Shown one piece after another: positions 22,792 to 29,942 of a DNA stretch of 50,291 bases. Under the pieces are notes generated by a model. It saw only the letters and a list, made by a program, of their open reading frames with translations, did no database searches and was not told the origin of the DNA. This DNA is from CAMAVH01 sp036500145 (lineage in GTDB: Bacteria > Pseudomonadota > Alphaproteobacteria > SMXQ01), in contig DASYCO010000058.1 in assembly GCA_036500145.1 (NCBI GenBank), forward strand, positions 1 to 50,291, given 5' to 3'. The translations under genes were made by a program, and so were the position numbers. How positions within the stretch are numbered: position 1 is the first letter of the stretch; each line of letters starts with the position of its first letter.

Positions 22792-23340
22792 ATGGCATCC
22801 CTGCTGCTCGAAGGCCTGCTCGCCGCCCTGCTCGTCGCCACGATCGTCTACGCCGCGCTGCTCGACCGCCGCCTGCGCACGCTGCGCCAGAGCCGCGACG
22901 AGATGCAGGCGATGCTCGTCAGCTTCACCGCCGCCACGGCGCAGGCCCAGTCCGGCCTCGTCGCCTTGCGCGAGATGAGCCAGACCGGCAGCGCCGAGCT
23001 GCAGGGCGACATCGAGCGCGCCAAGGCCCTGCGCGACGACCTGAATTTCCTGCTCGACCGCGGCAACGGCCTCGCCGACCGCCTGGAGGGCGGCATCGGC
23101 GCCGCGCGCGTCGCCGTCAAGGCTGCGCCGCGCAAGCCGGAGATCGTGAAGTCCGCCGAGCCGGAGCGCGACGCCGAGCCGCGTCCGGTCGTGCGCCTGA
23201 GCGACACGCCGAAGCGCGCGCAAGCCGTGAAAGGCATGATCCCGGGCGCCAAGGTTCTCGTGCGGCATTCCGAAGAAGCCGCCGAGGGCGACGAAGACAT
23301 GGCGCGCGAGCTGCTGCGCGCCCTGAAGACGGCTCGCTGA
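22792..23340 (+). CDS. DUF6468 protein of the flagellar operon
   Basis: A 182-residue protein with an N-terminal membrane helix (LLEGLLAALLVATIVYAALL) and a cytoplasmic or periplasmic coiled-coil of about 100 residues (DRRLRTLRQSRDEMQAMLVSF). The C-terminal third is charged and Pro-rich. It matches the DUF6468 family found between fliM and motE in many alphaproteobacteria. Its function is not established to my knowledge; a role at the motor is suggested only by position. Confidence 0.8.
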   Translation: MASLLLEGLLAALLVATIVYAALLDRRLRTLRQSRDEMQAMLVSFTAATAQAQSGLVALREMSQTGSAELQGDIERAKALRDDLNFLLDRGNGLADRLEGGIGAARVAVKAAPRKPEIVKSAEPERDAEPRPVVRLSDTPKRAQAVKGMIPGAKVLVRHSEEAAEGDEDMARELLRALKTAR

Positions 23341-23371
23341 GCCCTTTTTCCGAGCATAGGTCGCCGCCGCC

Positions 23372-24169
23372 ATGAAACTCCGCCTGCTGCCCGCCGCCAT
23401 CCTCGTCGCCACGACGCTGCTCGGCGTCAAGCTGACCGGCCTGTGGCATGGCGTCGAAGGCATCATCGCGCCGCCGGCCATCGCGCAGTCGGCGGAAGCC
23501 AAGCCCGAGCCGGCCGCGGCGCCCGCCGCCCAGGCCAATGCGCAAGCCGACGCGGCTGCGACGGCGAACGACGTCGTCCGGCCGACCGCGCCGCGCGGCG
23601 CCGAATTGGCGGACGATCCCACCCTGATGAGCCAGTCCGAGATCGACCTGCTGCAGCAGCTCGCCGCGCGCCGCAACGAGATGGACACCTGGAACAAGGA
23701 CCTCGACCTGCGCGAGAAGCTGCTGAAGGCCGCCGAACAGCGGCTCGACAAGAAGCTCGCCGACCTGCAGGGCCTGCAGACCTCGATCAAGGGCCTGCTG
23801 AAGCAGCATGACGAGGAACAGGAAACCAAGCTGCGCAGCCTGGTGAAGATCTACGAGACAATGAAGCCGAAGGACGCCGCCAACGTCTTCGAGAAGCTCG
23901 ACATGGACATTCTGCTCGACGTCGTCGAGCGCATGAAGGAAGCCAAGGTGGCCCCCGTGCTCGCCGCCATGAACCCGGACAAGGCCAAGTCGCTGACCGA
24001 AGAGCTGGCCGGGCGCCGCAAGATCGCCAAGGAAACCGCCGCCCAGACCGCGGAGGCCATAGGTGCTCCCGGGGCGGCGGCTCCGGTCCAGGCCGCCGCC
24101 GCGCAGCCGGTCGCCGGCATGATTCCGCCGGCCGGCAACCCGCCGCCGGGCGTGCAGACCGGCCGCTAA
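23372..24169 (+). CDS. motE: MotE-like periplasmic motor chaperone
   Basis: A 265-residue exported protein of the MotE family (MgtE N-terminal-like domain). In Sinorhizobium MotE stabilises the periplasmic motility protein MotC. An N-terminal signal/anchor is followed by an Ala/Pro-rich linker, a coiled coil (NKDLDLREKLLKAAEQRLDKKLADL) and the MgtE_N-like segment YETMKPKDAANVFEKLDMDILLDVVERMKEAKVAPVLAAM. The C-terminus is Pro/Ala-rich. It follows the DUF6468 gene by 31 bases. Confidence 0.88.
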   Translation: MKLRLLPAAILVATTLLGVKLTGLWHGVEGIIAPPAIAQSAEAKPEPAAAPAAQANAQADAAATANDVVRPTAPRGAELADDPTLMSQSEIDLLQQLAARRNEMDTWNKDLDLREKLLKAAEQRLDKKLADLQGLQTSIKGLLKQHDEEQETKLRSLVKIYETMKPKDAANVFEKLDMDILLDVVERMKEAKVAPVLAAMNPDKAKSLTEELAGRRKIAKETAAQTAEAIGAPGAAAPVQAAAAQPVAGMIPPAGNPPPGVQTGR

Positions 24170-24207
24170 GCCGGCTCTCCAGCCGTTTCGGCTTGTGCGG
24201 GCCTACC

Positions 24208-24222
24208 CGGCAAAAATTTCCG
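24208..24222. promoter_or_regulatory. FlbD-like dyad, one mismatch, before the large TPR gene
   Basis: CGGCAAAAATTTCCG fits CGGCA-N5-TGCCG with one substitution. It lies 4 bases from a CtrA-like site (24227-24241), the same pairing seen before flgB and flhX. Confidence 0.4.
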
Positions 24223-24226
24223 CCTC

Positions 24227-24241
24227 TTTACGGCAAATTAA
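24227..24241. promoter_or_regulatory. CtrA-like box before the large TPR gene
   Basis: TTTA-CGGCAAA-TTAA differs from TTAA-N7-TTAA at one base, 100 bases before the chosen ATG at 24342. Confidence 0.45.
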
Positions 24242-24341
24242 CCAGACTCGCGCGATTCTCGCTGCAATCGCCGGATCGCGGAGTTTCTCCGCGACGCCAA
24301 TCGTCACCGATGGCACTCCGGCAGACGATGCAGGATCACTC

Positions 24342-27300
24342 ATGCCTTCACTGCCGGCCGCGCTGAACCTCTTCCTCCCGACGCCGCGTCTCGCCCGGAG
24401 ACTCGCCCTCGCGGCGCTCCTGCTGACGGCCGCCGCGCCGGCATGGGCCGACGAGCAGGTCGCGGTGCGCGTCGGCGAGCATCCGGGCTTCGGCCGCCTC
24501 GTGTTCGAATGGGCAGCTCCCGTCGACTACAAGGCCGCTATCGAGGGCAACGCCCTCGTCCTGCATTTCGACCGTCCTTTCGCCGGCGCGCTCGACTCCG
24601 TGCCGCGCCGCCTGTCGAACTACGTCGAGCAGCCGCAGCTCGCCGACGACGGCAAGACCGTGACCTTCCCGCTCAAGGCCGCGCTCGGCCTCAAGAGCTA
24701 CGCCGACGGCAAGACCGTCGTCATCGACCTGGTCGACAATAAAGCTGCCGCCGCGTCGTCTCCGGCGCCGGCGCCGGCGCAAGTCGCTCAAGCCGCGCCC
24801 GCCGTCGCGGCGGACGCCGTGCCGGCCCCTGTCGAGAAGGCCGAAGCGAAGCCGGCTCCGGCGAAAGCCGCCGCGCCGAAGGCGGCGCCCAAGCTCGCCG
24901 TGCGCCCCGGCGACCATCCGGGCTTCGGCCGCCTGGTGTTCGACTGGCCGCGCAACGTCGAATATGACGCGGTGCAGACCGGCGATACGCTCAGCATCCG
25001 GTTCGACGCGCCGGCGACCATTGACGTCGACCGGCTGACGCCGAAGCTGCCCAAGACCGTGCAGTCGCTTTCGGCCGACAGCGACGCCAACAGCCTCACC
25101 GTGACCATGGCCGTGCCGCCCGGCGCGCAGATGCGCCACTTCCGCAACGGCCCGAGCATCGTCGTCGACATCGTCGGCGACGCGCCGCCGCCGGCGGCCG
25201 ACAAGCAGACGGCGAAGGCCGGCGAGGCCAAGCCGCAGACGGAACAAAAGCCGGAACAGAAGCCGGAAGCGAAGGCCGCGCCGCAGGAAACGGCGAAGGC
25301 CGAGCCGCAACCCGAGGCGAAGCCGGCTGCGAAGCCCGACGCCAAAGGTGAAGCCAAGCCCGAAGCGAAATCCGCCGACGCGGACTTGCCGAAGTACGAA
25401 CTGGTGCCGGTGGGGCATGCCGCCAGCGCGCCGCCGCGCAGCCTTCTGACTCCTGCTGCGACGACGCCCGCCGCCGTCAATGCGCCGACACCGGCTTCCG
25501 CGCCCGCCAACGCCACGGCCGGCGCGCCCTTGCCGCAGGCGGCGATTAGCGCGCGCAAGCTGGTCGTCTCCACGCTCGGCACCGCGCCGGCCATCAGCGG
25601 CCTGCGCTTCGCCTGGCCGGCCGACGCGCCGGCGGCGGTGTTCGAGCGCAACGGCGCGCTGTGGGCGGTGTTCGACCGTGCCGCCAGCGCCGACATCGCC
25701 AACAACTGGCCGCGCACCGTGGGCCGGCCGGACCTCTTCTCGTCGGCGGTCTCCAGCATCGTGCGCTTCCCCATGCCGGCGGACCGCTATCCGTCGCTGC
25801 GCCGCGACGGCGCGAACCTCGTCGTCGACTTCACGCTGACGCCGGCGCTGCCCGGCGCGCAGATCGGCTTCGAGGCCCAGCCGGCAGCCGACGTCGGCCC
25901 GCGCGTGCTGCTCAAGTCCGCCGCCTTCGGCCCCGTCATCGAGACGCGCGATCCCGATGTCGGCGACAAGCTGTGGGTCGTGCCGACCATGCCCATCGAG
26001 GGCCTCGCGGGCGAGCGACGCTTCGTGGAATTCCAGGTGCTGCCGTCGCTGCAAGGCGTCGCGGTCAAGGCTTTGACTGACGATCTAGTCGTGCGCGGCG
26101 CGCTCGAGGGGGCCGAGATCGTCGCACCTGGAGGCTTACGCCTGTCCGGCGCGCTCGCCGCCGCGTCGCCCGCCGTGCAGGCCGCCGCCTCGCCGGAGAC
26201 GACGCGCATGGCGACCCAGAGCGGCGCGACGGTTCCCTTGCCGGCGCTCGCCGTCAACACCAACGTCCTGTTCGACTTCGTCGGCTGGTCGCAGTTCGGC
26301 GGCAAGGCCGACGCGTCCTTCTTCGAGCGCAAGGCCAACCTGCAGCGCGCCGTCATAGACGCGCCGCGCGCCACCCGCAACTCGGCGCGGCTCGCCTTGG
26401 CGCGCTTCATGTTCGCCAACGGCCAGGCGGCCGACGCGCTCGGCATCCTCCAGGTGATGGAGGAGGACGAGCCGGAAGTGGCGCGCGATCCGTCCTTCAT
26501 CGCGCTGCGCGGCGCGAGCCGCTACCTGATGGGCGACTACGCCGGCGCCGGCCCCGACCTGTTCCACAACAGCCTCGACATGGAGCGCGAGGCGGCCCTG
26601 TGGCGCGGCGCGCTGCTCGCCAATCAGAACGACTGGATCGCCTCGGCGCGCTACTTCGCCCGCGCCGAGAACATGCTGCGCTCCTATCCGCCCGAGATGC
26701 AGCTGCCCTTCGGCCTGCTCGCCGCCGAGGCGGCGCTGTCGACCGGCGACGTCGGCCAGGCCAAGTTCCAGCTCGACGCCCTGAACTACCTCAAGCCGGC
26801 GCGCCCCTGGCTCGACCAGATCGACTACCTGCGCGGCGAGATCCTGCTCAAGGCCGGCGAGACGGAAGGGGCGCTCGCCGCCTGGGACCGCGCCATCAAC
26901 GGCCTCGACAAGCAGGCCAAGGCGCGTGCGCGCCTCGCCCGCGTCGAGACGCTGCTGGGCAACAAGACCATGAAGCTGCAGGACGGCATCGCCGAGCTGG
27001 AGCGCCTGCGCTACGGCTGGCGCGGCGACGAGATCGAGCTGACCGTGCTGCGCCGCCTCGGCGAGCTCTACATCGAGGCCGGCGACTACAAGAACGGCTT
27101 GGCGACGCTGCGCGACGCGCTCACCCAGTTCCCCAAGGCCTCCGAGACGACGGCCATCGCCCAGCGCATGCGCGACAGCTTCGCCGAGCTCTACATCGGC
27201 GGCGCCGCCGACAAGATGCCGCCGCTGACCGCGCTCGGCATCTACGAGGACTTCCGCGACCTGATGCCGCAGGGCGACGCCGGCAACCTGCTGATCGCCA

Positions 27301-28034
27301 AGCTCGCCGACCGGCTGGTGCAGATCGAGCTGCTCGACCGCGCCGAGGCGCTGCTCAAGGGCCAGATCGACACGCGCCTGAAGGGCGGGCCGCAGGCCGA
27401 GGCCGCCGACCAGCTGGCGCTGATCTACCTGCTCGACCGCAAGCCGGAGGAGGCGCTGAAGACCTTGTCGGCCGCCTTGCCGGGGGACGCTTCGGACAGC
27501 CTCAAGAGCGAACGCCGCCAGCTTCAGGCGCGCACGCTCGGCGAGCTGACGCGCTACGACGAGGCCCTGGCCCTGCTCAAGGGCGACGACACCGCCGACG
27601 CCGCCCGGCTGCGCGCCGAGATCGGCTGGCGCACGCAGAACTGGCCGCTGGCCGCGAGCGGCTTCGTCCATCTCGTGCCGACGCTCGACCATCCCCTGTC
27701 GGACGCGGAGCGCCAGACGGTGCTGCGCCTCGCCATTGCCCAGTCCCTGAGCCAGGACACGGCCGGGCTCAGCGCGCTGCGCGCCACCTACGGCGCCGAC
27801 ATGGCGAAGAGCGCCTTCAAGGAATCCTTCGACCTGATCACCGCGGCCAACATCGCGTCCAACTTCGACATGCGCAGCATTTCGCGCCAGGTCGCCGGCG
27901 TCGACCAGTTCGGCGCCTTCATGACGGGCTACCGCGACAAGATCCTGAAGTCCCGAACGGCCGCGGCGGCGCGCAAGGGCGGGGCCAGCCAGGCCGCCAA
28001 CGCGGCCGCTCCGGCGACGGCCGGCGTCAACTGA
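24342..28034 (+). CDS. Large exported TPR protein with AMIN-like repeats, probable flagellar accessory factor
   Basis: A 1230-residue protein I do not recognise by name. ATG 24342 (with AGGAT) starts a Sec signal peptide (LARRLALAALLLTAAAPAWA). Two related beta-rich repeats of about 90 residues follow, each with the motif HPGFGRLVF (VRVGEHPGFGRLVFEW and VRPGDHPGFGRLVFDW), and a third more divergent copy lies near residues 400-500. They resemble AMIN domains, which bind peptidoglycan. Long Ala/Pro/Lys/Glu-rich linkers separate them. Residues about 640-1200 are helical TPR/SEL-like repeats. It follows motE and carries FlbD- and CtrA-like sites upstream. A periplasmic scaffold for the motor or stator is a guess from location and domains. 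Confidence 0.75.
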   Translation: MPSLPAALNLFLPTPRLARRLALAALLLTAAAPAWADEQVAVRVGEHPGFGRLVFEWAAPVDYKAAIEGNALVLHFDRPFAGALDSVPRRLSNYVEQPQLADDGKTVTFPLKAALGLKSYADGKTVVIDLVDNKAAAASSPAPAPAQVAQAAPAVAADAVPAPVEKAEAKPAPAKAAAPKAAPKLAVRPGDHPGFGRLVFDWPRNVEYDAVQTGDTLSIRFDAPATIDVDRLTPKLPKTVQSLSADSDANSLTVTMAVPPGAQMRHFRNGPSIVVDIVGDAPPPAADKQTAKAGEAKPQTEQKPEQKPEAKAAPQETAKAEPQPEAKPAAKPDAKGEAKPEAKSADADLPKYELVPVGHAASAPPRSLLTPAATTPAAVNAPTPASAPANATAGAPLPQAAISARKLVVSTLGTAPAISGLRFAWPADAPAAVFERNGALWAVFDRAASADIANNWPRTVGRPDLFSSAVSSIVRFPMPADRYPSLRRDGANLVVDFTLTPALPGAQIGFEAQPAADVGPRVLLKSAAFGPVIETRDPDVGDKLWVVPTMPIEGLAGERRFVEFQVLPSLQGVAVKALTDDLVVRGALEGAEIVAPGGLRLSGALAAASPAVQAAASPETTRMATQSGATVPLPALAVNTNVLFDFVGWSQFGGKADASFFERKANLQRAVIDAPRATRNSARLALARFMFANGQAADALGILQVMEEDEPEVARDPSFIALRGASRYLMGDYAGAGPDLFHNSLDMEREAALWRGALLANQNDWIASARYFARAENMLRSYPPEMQLPFGLLAAEAALSTGDVGQAKFQLDALNYLKPARPWLDQIDYLRGEILLKAGETEGALAAWDRAINGLDKQAKARARLARVETLLGNKTMKLQDGIAELERLRYGWRGDEIELTVLRRLGELYIEAGDYKNGLATLRDALTQFPKASETTAIAQRMRDSFAELYIGGAADKMPPLTALGIYEDFRDLMPQGDAGNLLIAKLADRLVQIELLDRAEALLKGQIDTRLKGGPQAEAADQLALIYLLDRKPEEALKTLSAALPGDASDSLKSERRQLQARTLGELTRYDEALALLKGDDTADAARLRAEIGWRTQNWPLAASGFVHLVPTLDHPLSDAERQTVLRLAIAQSLSQDTAGLSALRATYGADMAKSAFKESFDLITAANIASNFDMRSISRQVAGVDQFGAFMTGYRDKILKSRTAAAARKGGASQAANAAAPATAGVN

Positions 28035-28093
28035 CGGGCGACGCCTCCATCAGCCATAGAAGAACGTTCTAGCTCCCGGCTTGTCGGCGTCAT

Positions 28094-28108
28094 TGCGAAT
28101 AACTTGCA
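28094..28108. promoter_or_regulatory. Possible Fur-type box before the ECF sigma gene
   Basis: TGCGAAT-A-ACTTGCA fits the 7-1-7 inverted-repeat layout of Fur boxes with imperfect arms (TGCGAAT against TGCAAGT). It lies 41 bases before the TTG start at 28149. Iron repression of fecI-like genes by Fur is standard, so the location fits. Confidence 0.35.
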
Positions 28109-28148
28109 ATTCGCTTAGCGTGCCACGGCGCGCGGGCAGGCTGCGCCA

Positions 28149-28697
28149 TTGGATGGGGCCACGGCTAAGGCGCGTGGCGGGGCGTTGGGCAAGATCGTCG
28201 ACATCGAATCGCTGTTTCTCGTGCATGGCCGCGAACTGCGCGTCTACCTGACGCGTCAGCTGCGCGACCCGCAGGTCGCTGCCGACCTGCTGCAGGAAAC
28301 GTTCCTGCGCCTGGCCGAGCAGCCCGTCCTGGCCGGCATCGACAATCCGCGCTCCTACCTCTATCGCATGGCGCGCAACCTCGCGATCGACCACTTTCGC
28401 CAGGAAGACCGCCGCCAGACCCGGCCGGTGCCGCATGAAAGCCTGGCCGGCATCGCCGCCGACAGCCCGCCGCTCGACGATGCGGCCGATTCGCGCCAGC
28501 GCCTGGCCCAACTGCGGGCGGCGCTGGACGAGCTGCCGCGCCGCACCCGCGACATCTTCCTGCTCAACCGCGTCGAGGGGCTGACCTACGCCGAGGTGGC
28601 GCGCCGCCTGGCGGTGTCGGACAGCACGGTGCAGAAGCACTTGGCGCGGGCGCTGCACCACGTCATGCGCCGGATGCGGCCCCAGAACCTCCCTTAA
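28149..28697 (+). CDS. ECF RNA polymerase sigma factor, FecI-like
   Basis: Extracytoplasmic-function sigma factor of about 182 residues. Region 2 is LRDPQVAADLLQETFLRLAEQP with RSYLYRMARNLAIDHFRQEDRR; region 4 is LDELPRRTRDIFLLNRVEGLTYAEVARRLAVSDSTVQKHLARALHHV. The following fecR and TonB receptor genes with a secretin/TonB N-terminal domain complete a FecIRA-type surface-signalling set. The frame has no in-frame ATG at its start. TTG 28149 or TTG 28185 must be used, and neither has a good Shine-Dalgarno, so the N-terminus is uncertain. Confidence 0.9.
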   Translation: MDGATAKARGGALGKIVDIESLFLVHGRELRVYLTRQLRDPQVAADLLQETFLRLAEQPVLAGIDNPRSYLYRMARNLAIDHFRQEDRRQTRPVPHESLAGIAADSPPLDDAADSRQRLAQLRAALDELPRRTRDIFLLNRVEGLTYAEVARRLAVSDSTVQKHLARALHHVMRRMRPQNLP

Positions 28698-28755
28698 CGA
28701 AATCTCCCTTAAGTCTTCGATGGATCGGCGGCTTTTACTATGCGGGCCCGGCTCG

Positions 28756-28766
28756 CGCGTCTTATC
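28756..28766 (+). repeat. CGTCTTATC motif, copy 1
   Basis: The sequence CGCGTCTTATC lies 27 bases before the fecR GTG. The same CGTCTTATC occurs 67 bases before the receptor GTG (29866-29876). Two copies before genes that the ECF factor should control make it a candidate -10 element. This is inference. Confidence 0.3.
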
Positions 28767-28793
28767 TTCGGACGCCATTTGCGAGGACGGGGC

Positions 28794-29786
28794 GTGAACG
28801 ACAATCGACGAGACGACGAAGGCCTGCGGCTGCGCGACGGCATCGAGGGGGAAGCTGCCGCCTGGGTCGTGCGCCTCGGCGCCGGCCCGCTGTCCGCCGC
28901 CGAGAACGCGGCCCTGGCGCAATGGATGTCGAAAAGCCCGGCCCATGCCGACGCTTTCGCCTATGCCTGCGACCTGTGGGGCGATCCGGCCTGGAAGGTT
29001 CTGACGGTGACAGCCTCCGTGCAGGACGTCGCGGCTCCGCCGCGCCGGCGCGGCCTGTGGGCTGGCGCATTGGCCGCGGGACTTGCCCTGTTCGCGCTGC
29101 TCGGGCTGCAGCATTTCGGCGATCCCTGGACCGCGCTGCGCGCCGACTACCGCAGCCTGCCCGCCGAAGTGCGCGCCGTGACGCTCGCCGACGGCAGCCG
29201 CGTCGACCTCAACAGCGCCAGCGCCATCGCCGTCGACTACAGCGACCGGACGCGGAGCGTGCGCCTGCTCGCCGGCGAGGCGCTGTTCTCGCCGAAGCCG
29301 CTGAACGACGCCGAGACGCGGCCCTTCGTCGTCGCCGCCGGAGGGCTTACGGCGCGCGCGCTCGGCACGCGCTTCGTCGTCGCGCGCGAGCCTGGCGACG
29401 CGGTGTCGGTCGGAGTCCTGGAACATCAGGTCGAGGTCGCGGCGCCCGGCGCCGACGGCGAGACCGAGCATGTGGTGCTGACGCCGGGCCAGAGCCTGCG
29501 CTACGCCGCGTCCCAGCTCGGCGCCGTCCGCCAGGAAGACGTGGCGCAGGACGTCGCCTGGTCGCGCGGCCAGCTCGTCTTCGACCGCGTCGCCCTGTCG
29601 CAGGCGGTCGAGGTGCTCAACCGCTACCGCCACGAGCGGATCATCGTCGCCGACGCCAATCTCGCCGGACGCCGCGTCAGCGGCCTGTTCAGGCTCGACG
29701 ACCTGTCCGGCGCGCTCGACACGATCACGGCGGAGCTCGGCGCCCGCAGCGCCCGCGTGCCGCTCGTGGCGACGGTGATCTACTGA
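28794..29786 (+). CDS. fecR: FecR-family anti-sigma / signal transducer
   Basis: Inner-membrane regulator of the ECF factor, about 330 residues from GTG 28794, which has GAGGACGGGG just upstream. A longer ATG start at 28740 lacks a ribosome site. The cytoplasmic N-terminus carries the family pattern EAAAWVVRLGAGPLSAAENAALAQWMSKSPAHADAF. One transmembrane helix (GLWAGALAAGLALFALLGL) precedes the periplasmic FecR domain: EVRAVTLADGSRVDLNSASAIAVDY, GEALFSP and DVAWSRGQLVFDRVALSQAVEVLNRY. It receives the signal from the receptor's N-terminal domain. Confidence 0.93.
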   Translation: MNDNRRDDEGLRLRDGIEGEAAAWVVRLGAGPLSAAENAALAQWMSKSPAHADAFAYACDLWGDPAWKVLTVTASVQDVAAPPRRRGLWAGALAAGLALFALLGLQHFGDPWTALRADYRSLPAEVRAVTLADGSRVDLNSASAIAVDYSDRTRSVRLLAGEALFSPKPLNDAETRPFVVAAGGLTARALGTRFVVAREPGDAVSVGVLEHQVEVAAPGADGETEHVVLTPGQSLRYAASQLGAVRQEDVAQDVAWSRGQLVFDRVALSQAVEVLNRYRHERIIVADANLAGRRVSGLFRLDDLSGALDTITAELGARSARVPLVATVIY

Positions 29787-29865
29787 AGCCGGGCGGCTGG
29801 CGCGTCTGCGTCTAGCTCCTAGCGCGAAACGGTTGAGCCCGGCGTTACCGAGCTTTCCCCCTTCA

Positions 29866-29876
29866 TGCGTCTTATC
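29866..29876 (+). repeat. CGTCTTATC motif, copy 2
   Basis: TGCGTCTTATC before the TonB receptor gene shares CGTCTTATC with the copy before fecR. It sits upstream of a possible Fur-type dyad (29890-29904). Confidence 0.3.
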
Positions 29877-29889
29877 CCTATTCCGCTCT

Positions 29890-29904
29890 TGCGAATGCGT
29901 CGCA
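29890..29904. promoter_or_regulatory. Possible Fur-type dyad before the TonB receptor
   Basis: TGCGAAT-G-CGTCGCA has imperfect 7-1-7 symmetry and shares TTGCGAAT with the candidate box before the ECF gene. It lies 39 bases before the receptor start. Weak support. Confidence 0.25.
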
Positions 29905-29942
29905 GGGCCGGATACGTCGCATCGTGCTGAAGGGGACATAGC

